Assembly: GCF_036170895.1 (NCBI RefSeq)
Contig: NZ_CP108036.1
Coordinates: forward strand, 1,612,001-1,676,000
Length of the DNA stretch: 64,000 nt
Direction: 5' to 3'
Origin: Streptomyces erythrochromogenes
Lineage (GTDB): Bacteria; Actinomycetota; Actinomycetes; Streptomycetales; Streptomycetaceae
Shown: piece after piece, positions 59,631 to 64,000 of the stretch
Position numbering within the stretch: the stretch's first letter is position 1
Layout of the letters: each line of letters opens with the position of its first letter
Notes under the pieces: model-generated
Seen by the model: only the letters and a program-made list of their open reading frames with translations
Told to the model about the DNA's origin: nothing
Databases searched by the model: none
Program-made: the position numbers and the translations under genes

Positions 59631-61486
59631 GGCGCCGCGACCGGCTGGAGCGGCCGGACGGCGACCCTGCGCCCCGCTCCCTGGCCGAGTTCCTCGCCCG
59701 GGCTGGCGTCCGCGACCGCTACCGCCACTACGACCTCGGCGCGGCCGAGGCCCGGCTGCTGCGCACCACACCGCACGCACACGCCCCGCACCGTGCCCGG
59801 CGCCGGGCGGCCCACGGCTGGAGCGACCCGGTCCGGGACCACCCGCTCGACGCCGAGCGGGCCCGGCGCGACCTCAAGGCGATCTGCCTGGACTCCGTGT
59901 GCGCCCCGGACGCCGCCGCGCACCTCGACTCCTTCACCGGCGTACGCACCGACCTGGCCGGCGCCGTCGTGTTCGGCTGCCTGCTGCACCTCGCCGGGAT
60001 GCGCGAAGGCGCCCGGTTCTGGTGGCAGTTCGCCGCGGCCTCCGGCAGCGCGCGGGCCCCCGCGGCCGCCTACTGCCTCTTCCTCGACCACTCCCGGCGC
60101 GGCGAGCACCACGACGCCCGGCACTGGGCGCGGGAGCTGGGCCGCCGCGGATTCCGGCCGAACGGACGGCGCGACCTGCGGGAGATCCGGCTGTGCGCGC
60201 AGGCAGCCGTCCTGCGCTACGTCGACCAGTTCGAGGATCCCGACCTGGGTCCGGTGCCGTTGCCCAGGCCCGGGCTGTCGGGGGCGCTGGGCGCGTTCCT
60301 CCCGCCGCCCGTCCCCGTCGCGGTCGTCGCGCCGGTGGCGGCGGCCCGGCCGGCCGCCGGGCCGCTGCGCCACCCCGCGCTGACGGCCGCGGCGCGCGGG
60401 ACCGTCGTACAGGGCGGTACGGGCGAGGCGCTGGCGGAGGCCCGCCGCGCGCTGGCCGTCGTACGCGTCCTGGAGCGGCATCCGCTGGGGGTCCGGGCCG
60501 GCCAGCTCGCGCGGGAGTCGGGCCTGGCGGAGGCGGAGCTGCGCCCGCTCCTGGCGATGCTGTGCGAGGAGGAGTACGCGTACCGGCCGGGGGTGGGGGT
60601 GTACGGGCGCGGCCCGGCCCTGGACCGGCTCGCCGCCCCCGGCGGCCACGGCCTGGCCTGGCAGCTCCAGCGCACCCTGGCCCTGGCCCGGGACAGCGCG
60701 GGCGCCGCGGTGTACCTCAGCCGGTACGCGGGGGGCGAGGTCCACATCACGCAGATGGCGGCCGGGCCGGCGACCCCGCCAGTGCGGGAGTGGGTCGACT
60801 TCCGGGACGCCGCGCACGCCAGCGCGGTCGGCAAGTGCCTGCTGACGCAGCTCGACCACGACCGCCGCGCGGACCACGTGGCCCGGCACCGGCCCGCCCG
60901 GCTCACTCCGCAGACCATCACCGACAGCCGGGCCCTGTTCACCGCGCTGGACGCGGTGGCTCCGGGCGCTCCCGTCTTCGACCTGCTCGAGTACGCGCCG
61001 GAGGTCGTCTGCTCGGCCGTTCCCATCGCCGCGGGCGGGGCCGCGGGGAGCCTGGCGCTGTCGCTGCCCGCGACCCATGCCCACCGGCTGCGCTCGGCCA
61101 CCGAGGCACTGCGCCGCAAGGCCGTGCCGGTCCTCCTGGCCCTGCTCCTGACGGGCGCGATCCCCCCGGACGCCGCGGCCGCGCCCGCCGTGGAACCCGG
61201 CTCCGGGCCAGGGTCCGGCCGGCCCGAGCCCCGGCCGATGCGGGCCCCGGTCACCCCGGAGACCCTGCGCCACCTCCGGCTGCTCTTCCGCACCCCGCTC
61301 GCCGAGGCCGCGGCGGCGGGGGCGCAGGGCCCGCACCTGGTCAGCGACACCACGGCCGCGGCGGCCTACCTCTTCGAAGCCGCCCCGGACGGCGCCACCC
61401 CCCGCCTGTCCCTCCCCCACACCTTCACGTCGGTGACCCCGGGCAGCCTGACCCGCCCGACGGGCCTGGTGGTGCTGGGTAGGTGA
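59627..61486 (+). CDS. Large regulatory protein with IclR-like domains, coupled to a sigma factor
   Basis: A 619-residue soluble protein. Residues 1-250 are an uncharacterised helical region (LCLLHLAGMREGARFWWQFAAASG-like, WARELGRRGFRPNG). Residues 268-335 form an IclR-type winged helix (LAVVRVLERHPLGVRAGQLARESGLAEAELRPLLAML). Residues 340-520 form an IclR effector domain with the hallmark HASAVGKCLL and a TDSRALFTALDAVAPG-like section. A further segment ends the protein. It starts in an ATGA overlap with the sigma gene, so it likely regulates or is regulated by that sigma factor. Confidence 0.75.
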   Translation: MRRRDRLERPDGDPAPRSLAEFLARAGVRDRYRHYDLGAAEARLLRTTPHAHAPHRARRRAAHGWSDPVRDHPLDAERARRDLKAICLDSVCAPDAAAHLDSFTGVRTDLAGAVVFGCLLHLAGMREGARFWWQFAAASGSARAPAAAYCLFLDHSRRGEHHDARHWARELGRRGFRPNGRRDLREIRLCAQAAVLRYVDQFEDPDLGPVPLPRPGLSGALGAFLPPPVPVAVVAPVAAARPAAGPLRHPALTAAARGTVVQGGTGEALAEARRALAVVRVLERHPLGVRAGQLARESGLAEAELRPLLAMLCEEEYAYRPGVGVYGRGPALDRLAAPGGHGLAWQLQRTLALARDSAGAAVYLSRYAGGEVHITQMAAGPATPPVREWVDFRDAAHASAVGKCLLTQLDHDRRADHVARHRPARLTPQTITDSRALFTALDAVAPGAPVFDLLEYAPEVVCSAVPIAAGGAAGSLALSLPATHAHRLRSATEALRRKAVPVLLALLLTGAIPPDAAAAPAVEPGSGPGSGRPEPRPMRAPVTPETLRHLRLLFRTPLAEAAAAGAQGPHLVSDTTAAAAYLFEAAPDGATPRLSLPHTFTSVTPGSLTRPTGLVVLGR

Positions 61487-61528
61487 ACGGACCCGGCGGA
61501 GGCCGGGGGAACAGAGGTGGAGAAACAG

Positions 61529-61557
61529 AAGAGCCCCACACGATGTGTGGGGCTCTT
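61529..61557 (-). terminator. Terminator of tRNA-Leu
   Basis: A perfect 13-bp stem, AAGAGCCCCACAC (61529-61541) and GTGTGGGGCTCTT (61545-61557), with a GAT loop. On the minus strand it is followed by a T-rich stretch. Confidence 0.85.
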
Positions 61558-61562
61558 GCTTG

Positions 61563-61647
61563 TGTCCGAGGGGGGACTTGAACCCCCACGCCCGATAAAG
61601 GGCACTAGCACCTCAAGCTAGCGCGTCTGCCATTCCGCCACCCGGAC
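61563..61647 (-). tRNA. tRNA-Leu (anticodon GAG)
   Basis: An 85-nt class II tRNA with a long variable arm. Acceptor arms GTCCGGG and CTCGGAC pair, with discriminator A; CCA is not encoded. The anticodon loop TTGAGGT is closed by CTAGC/GCTAG. The T arm contains GGTTCAAGTCC. It reads CUC leucine codons, abundant in this genome. A strong terminator follows. tRNA genes are common integration sites, but no integrase or att-like repeat lies beside this one. Confidence 0.95.
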
Positions 61648-61925
61648 CGGTGGTCGGCCCCGGTTTCCCGCGGCGACATGGACAACAATAGCAAAGGATC
61701 GGCGGGTCTCCGACCACTTATCCGGGCGGCGGGTGGTCCGCCACGCCGGGCTGACCTGCGGGCATGCCGCGGAGGGAGCGGCGGGACGGGGCGTCTCGTC
61801 GCGAGCGGGGGTGGGGACGGCCCGGGGCGGGCGGGACCGGTCGGCTTGCGGATATCGGCATCGGGGTGGACAGCGGCGGCGCCGGGCGGTCGGATGGCTG
61901 CGCACACATCCGGGGGGAGCCGCGC

Positions 61926-63107
61926 ATGGAAACCGAGCACCGCGTCAGCACGCTGGAGCTGTTCTTCGACCTCGTCTTCGTCTTCACCATCACGCAGTTG
62001 ACGGTGCTGCTGGCGGACGACCTGACCCCGCGGGGCGCGGGGCAGGTGGTGCTGATCTTCACCGTGCTGTTCTGGATGTACGGGGGCTACGCGCACCTGA
62101 CCAACCAGGTGCCGCCGGACCGGACCGTCCGGCGCGTGCTGCTCATGCTGGCCATGGGCGCGTTCATGGTGTGCGCGCTGGCCGTGCCCACCGCTTTCGG
62201 GGCGGGCGGCGTCGCGTTCGGCCTGGGGTACCTGCTGGTCGTACTCGTCCACGGAGCGCTGTTCACGCAGGCGCACGGCCGCGGGGTGCTCTGGTTCGCG
62301 CTGCCCAACGTGCTGTGCGCGCTGGCGGTGACGGCCGCCGGGTTCTTCGACGGGCTGCCGGCCTGGGGACTGTGGCTGCTGGCGCTGCTGCTCCAGTTCG
62401 TGACGCCGATGGTCGTGCAGCGGGTCGCGGCGAGCGGGGCCGCGGCGCAGCTGGAGACGGCCGAGCAGACGGTCGGCGACCAGCTCGGCGGGATGAACGC
62501 GGCGCACCTGGTGGAGCGGCACGGTCTGCTGCTGATCATCGTCTTCGGCGAGTCGGTGATCGCGATCGGCATCGGGGTGGGTTCGCTGCCGCTGTCCGCC
62601 GGCATCGCGGGCGGCGCCTTCCTCGCGCTCACGATCGCGTCCGCGATGTGGTGGATGTACTTCGTGCGCGACGAGGGCCGGGCCGAGGAGGTCTTCGCGC
62701 AGACCCCGCCGGAGCGGCGTTTCAAGCTGGCGATGGGGGCGTACTACTACGCCTTCCTGCCCGTGCTGCTGGGCATCGCCGTCTTCGCGGCCGGTGTGAA
62801 GAAGACGATCGGGCACCTCGGGGAGCACCTGCACACCGGCCCGGCGGTCGCGCTGGCCGGCGGGGTCGCCCTCTACCTGGCCGGGAACCTGGTCTTCCGT
62901 GCGGTGCTGGGCATCGGGCCGGCCCGCTACCGCGCGACGGCGCTGGTGCTCGCGCTCGCCACGGTGCCCGTGGGGACCGGCTGGACGGGAGCCGGCCAGC
63001 TGGTGGCCCTGGCGGTCGTCCTGGTGGGCGCGGTGGTCGCCGAGGGCGGCCGCTCCCCCGCCGCGCAGGCGCGGGGAACGGCCGCCGAGAGCGTCACGGG
63101 CAGCTGA
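61926..63107 (+). CDS. Low-temperature-requirement A (LtrA) family membrane protein
   Basis: A 393-residue polytopic membrane protein with about eleven helices. Family features are STLELFFDLVFVFTITQL at the start, an internal NAAHLVERHGLLLIIVFGESVIAIG, and WWMYFVRDE. LtrA was named for low-temperature growth in Listeria; its biochemical role is unknown. A GGGGGAG ribosome-binding site supports ATG 61926; longer frames upstream lack one. Its end overlaps the convergent fabH gene by 14 bp. Confidence 0.92.
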   Translation: METEHRVSTLELFFDLVFVFTITQLTVLLADDLTPRGAGQVVLIFTVLFWMYGGYAHLTNQVPPDRTVRRVLLMLAMGAFMVCALAVPTAFGAGGVAFGLGYLLVVLVHGALFTQAHGRGVLWFALPNVLCALAVTAAGFFDGLPAWGLWLLALLLQFVTPMVVQRVAASGAAAQLETAEQTVGDQLGGMNAAHLVERHGLLLIIVFGESVIAIGIGVGSLPLSAGIAGGAFLALTIASAMWWMYFVRDEGRAEEVFAQTPPERRFKLAMGAYYYAFLPVLLGIAVFAAGVKKTIGHLGEHLHTGPAVALAGGVALYLAGNLVFRAVLGIGPARYRATALVLALATVPVGTGWTGAGQLVALAVVLVGAVVAEGGRSPAAQARGTAAESVTGS

Positions 63108-64000
63108 TGACCTGGCCGGCGTAGGAGAGGTTGCCGCCGAAGCCGAAGAGGAGGACCGGGGCGCCGGAGGGGATCTCGCCGCGCTGGACCAGCTTCGACA
63201 GGGCCATGGGGATGCTGGCCGCCGAGGTGTTGCCGGATTCGACGACGTCGCGGGCGACGACGGCGTTGACCGCGCCGATCTTGGCGGCGAGCGGCTCGAT
63301 GATGCGCAGGTTCGCCTGGTGGAGGACGACCGCGGCCAGTTCCTCGGGGGTGATCCCGGCCTTCTCGCACACCTTGCGGGCGAGCGGCGGGAGCTGGCTG
63401 GTGGTCCAGCGGTAGACGGACTGGCCCTCCTGCGCGAAGACCGGCGGCGAGCCCTCGATGCGGACCGCGTTGCCCATCTCCGGGACCGAGCCCCACAGCA
63501 CGGGGCCGATGCCCGGCTCCTCGCAGGCCTCGACGACGGCCGCGCCGGCGCCGTCGCCGGTGAGCACGCAGGTGGTGCGGTCGGTCCAGTCGGTGATCTC
63601 GGCCATCTTGTCGGCGCCGATGACCAGCGCGCGGGTGGCGGAACCGGCCCGGATGGCGTGGTCGGCCGTGGCCAGGGCGTGGGTGAAGCCCGAGCAGACG
63701 ACGTTGATGTCCATGACGGCGGGGCTGCCGCCCATGCCCAGCTTGGCGGCGACGCGCGCGGCCATGTTGGGCGAGCGGTCGATCGCGGTGGAGGTGGCGA
63801 CCAGGACGAGGTCGATGTCGTCCGGGGTCAGGCCGGCGCCGGCGAGCGCCTTCCCGGCCGCGTGGTAGGCGAGCTCGTCGACCGGCTCGTCCGGGCCCGC
63901 GACGTGGCGGGTGCGGATGCCGACGCGGGAACGGATCCACTCGTCGGTGGTGTCGACCATGGCCGCGAGGTCCTCGTTGGTGAGCACTTTCGCGGGCTGG
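63094..64000 (-). CDS. fabH: Beta-ketoacyl-ACP synthase III (FabH), N-terminus outside the window
   Basis: About 302 residues are visible. They start inside the typical PAKVLTNEDLAAMVDTTDEW region, so only a short N-terminal piece is missing. The catalytic triad is present: Cys in DINVVCSGF, His in VLHQANLRI, Asn in ESGNTSAASIP. The enzyme condenses acyl-CoA with malonyl-ACP to start fatty-acid synthesis, or serves a specialised pathway. No other fatty-acid synthesis gene is adjacent within the window, so it may be an extra copy. Confidence 0.93.
   Translation of the reverse strand, partial: QPAKVLTNEDLAAMVDTTDEWIRSRVGIRTRHVAGPDEPVDELAYHAAGKALAGAGLTPDDIDLVLVATSTAIDRSPNMAARVAAKLGMGGSPAVMDINVVCSGFTHALATADHAIRAGSATRALVIGADKMAEITDWTDRTTCVLTGDGAGAAVVEACEEPGIGPVLWGSVPEMGNAVRIEGSPPVFAQEGQSVYRWTTSQLPPLARKVCEKAGITPEELAAVVLHQANLRIIEPLAAKIGAVNAVVARDVVESGNTSAASIPMALSKLVQRGEIPSGAPVLLFGFGGNLSYAGQVISCP

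Noticed and set aside
61563..61647. tRNA-Leu as an integration site for a mobile island
   Set aside because: Neither side holds an integrase, excisionase or repeated tRNA 3' end; the flanking genes are ordinary chromosomal genes.
1..64000. CRISPR arrays, prophage or large biosynthetic cluster
   Set aside because: No regularly spaced repeats with unique spacers, no phage structural genes, and no PKS, NRPS or lanthipeptide synthetase motifs were seen. FabH alone is not evidence for a cluster.

Overview
The window is high-GC actinobacterial chromosome and almost certainly Streptomyces. Third codon positions are strongly G/C, GTG and TTG starts are frequent, and several genes appear to begin without a leader. 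Lineage markers include an SsgA-like protein, a WhiB regulator, an XRE(DUF5753)/DUF397-type pair, MAB_1171c-family membrane proteins and a maltokinase-cap protein. No prophage, integrase, full-length transposase, CRISPR array or large secondary-metabolite cluster is visible. The only RNA gene seen is tRNA-Leu(GAG).

Layout. 1-9536: a cut SDR gene, an ImmA/IrrE peptidase coupled to a MAB_1171c-type membrane protein, the transcription accessory factor Tex, an SCO6745-like protein, a secreted M1 aminopeptidase, an MpaB-type oxygenase and a secreted sphingomyelinase. 9687-12840: a small accessory block with an HD phosphohydrolase, an XRE regulator that appears frameshifted, three or four small orphan proteins and a 90-bp MITE-like insertion. 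12993-23553: lipid catabolism, with an acyl-CoA synthetase and divergent MerR regulator, a maltokinase-cap protein, and then a five-gene minus-strand operon (CoA transferase, F420-type oxidoreductase, acyl-CoA dehydrogenase, thiolase, multifunctional FadB/FadJ). 23842-29907: a secreted PKD/repeat protein, an enoyl-reductase-like protein, endonuclease V, a YciI protein, a BNR-repeat secreted protein and an SsgA-like protein.

30079-36989: an ABC-F protein with a possible attenuator leader, an XRE/DUF397-type pair, an acyl-ACP desaturase behind tandem palindromes, and an ESX-like (WXG100) four-gene locus. 36991-45917: WhiB, a gene broken by one in-frame stop, divergent LigD-polymerase and ATP-dependent ligase genes (NHEJ-type repair, no Ku in the window), two flavoproteins, an XRE-cupin regulator with a NUDIX hydrolase, and a GPP34 protein. 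46016-53350: an MDR-type MFS pump with a cytoplasmic extension, a GH4 glycosidase, a MmyB-like regulator, and a complete XRE - ImmA/IrrE - MAB_1171c cassette that parallels the pair at the left end. 53464-64000: a DUF4239-type membrane protein between two tandem-repeat blocks, a Pro/Ala-rich membrane protein, a Ser/Thr kinase, MetG, a sigma factor coupled to a large IclR-like protein, tRNA-Leu, LtrA and a FabH gene cut by the window edge.

The most unusual points are the two metallopeptidase/membrane-protein cassettes, the MITE-like element that separates two formerly coupled small genes, a triplicated start-codon region ahead of the acyl-CoA dehydrogenase, a sigma factor fused translationally to an IclR-type sensor gene, and two apparently broken genes. 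All functional assignments rest on reading motifs by eye; no database search was possible.
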